From Paenibacillus radicis (ex Xue et al. 2023) (lineage in GTDB: Bacteria; Bacillota; Bacilli; Paenibacillales; NBRC-103111): DNA of 64,000 nucleotides. The DNA lies in NCBI RefSeq assembly GCF_024722015.1, contig NZ_JANQBD010000007.1:124001-188000 (forward strand). The letters run 5' to 3'. How positions within the stretch are numbered: position 1 is the first letter of the stretch; each line of letters opens with the position of its first letter. A program made the position numbers and the translations under genes. Below are positions 63,973 through 64,000 of this stretch, one piece after another. The notes under the pieces were generated by a model, which saw nothing but the letters and a program-made list of their open reading frames with translations, did no database searches and was not told the DNA's origin.

Positions 63973-64000
63973 ACTTAATCCTCCAGAATCTCCCCAATTA

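Overview
The window looks like a chromosomal segment of a Gram-positive, endospore-forming Bacillota, most likely Paenibacillus or a close relative. The evidence is the set of families: YesM/YesN two-component pairs, LplB/LplC-type sugar permeases without their own ATPase, a bacilliredoxin (BrxC/YtxJ type), a HelD helicase, a Spo0E-like phosphatase, DUF3900, a YodB-like HxlR regulator, a YdaK/YdaN-like pair, strong AGGAGG ribosome binding sites and frequent TTG/GTG starts. No rRNA, tRNA, CRISPR array, prophage or intact transposase was seen. Product names rest on motif and family recognition by eye; no database search was run.

Layout. 1-5 kb: helD with a long-stem terminator, a decayed IS3-type transposase tail, rpiA and a methyltransferase. 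5-9.3 kb (minus strand): larE with a D-2-hydroxyacid dehydrogenase, a PAS/GGDEF/EAL protein, a glutathione peroxidase. 9.5-12.6 kb (plus): a MoxR/RavA-like ATPase with a ViaA-like VWA protein. 12.6-17.6 kb (minus): DinB-like and DUF3900 proteins, a Cu/Zn superoxide dismutase lipoprotein, a GNAT/nitrilase pair that corresponds to the single fused protein YhcX of B. subtilis, a methyltransferase. 17.8-28.4 kb (minus): a sugar-response region with YesMN sensor/regulator, two permeases, a solute-binding lipoprotein, a PhyH dioxygenase, an SDR dehydrogenase and a LacI regulator. A 638-bp non-coding inverted-repeat element with 30-bp tandem repeats lies between the likely promoter and the first permease gene.

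28.6-36.5 kb: a YdaK-like degenerate GGDEF membrane protein and a BcsB/YdaN-like protein without any glycosyltransferase, an aldo/keto reductase with a Gfo/Idh/MocA oxidoreductase divergent from an AraC regulator, and a membrane diguanylate cyclase. 36.5-40.1 kb: topoisomerase III, a small unknown protein and a TIGR01777-type epimerase. 40.3-45.5 kb: a 1701-residue pseudokinase/ATPase/GAF/histidine kinase. 45.5-47.3 kb (minus): metallophosphoesterase, bacilliredoxin, esterase. 47.4-55.2 kb (minus): a five-gene MacAB-like export operon with ATPase, lipoprotein adaptor, 971-residue FtsX-type permease, a second ATPase carrying a C-terminal AbrB-like domain, and a large secreted protein. 55.2-58.5 kb: a second YesMN pair, followed by a repeat-rich 0.8 kb spacer. 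59.3-64 kb: small cysteine-rich protein, AIM24/TIGR00266 protein, purT, YodB-like regulator, Spo0E-like protein, an OmpR-type regulator and a small unknown protein.

Two themes connect the genes. One is c-di-GMP: a phosphodiesterase, a cyclase and a YdaK-like receptor that keeps its RxxD inhibitory site but has lost the GGDEF catalytic motif. The other is envelope and carbon sensing through two YesMN pairs, an AraC and a LacI regulator, and candidate CcpA (cre) sites before the sugar-ABC and MacAB-like operons.
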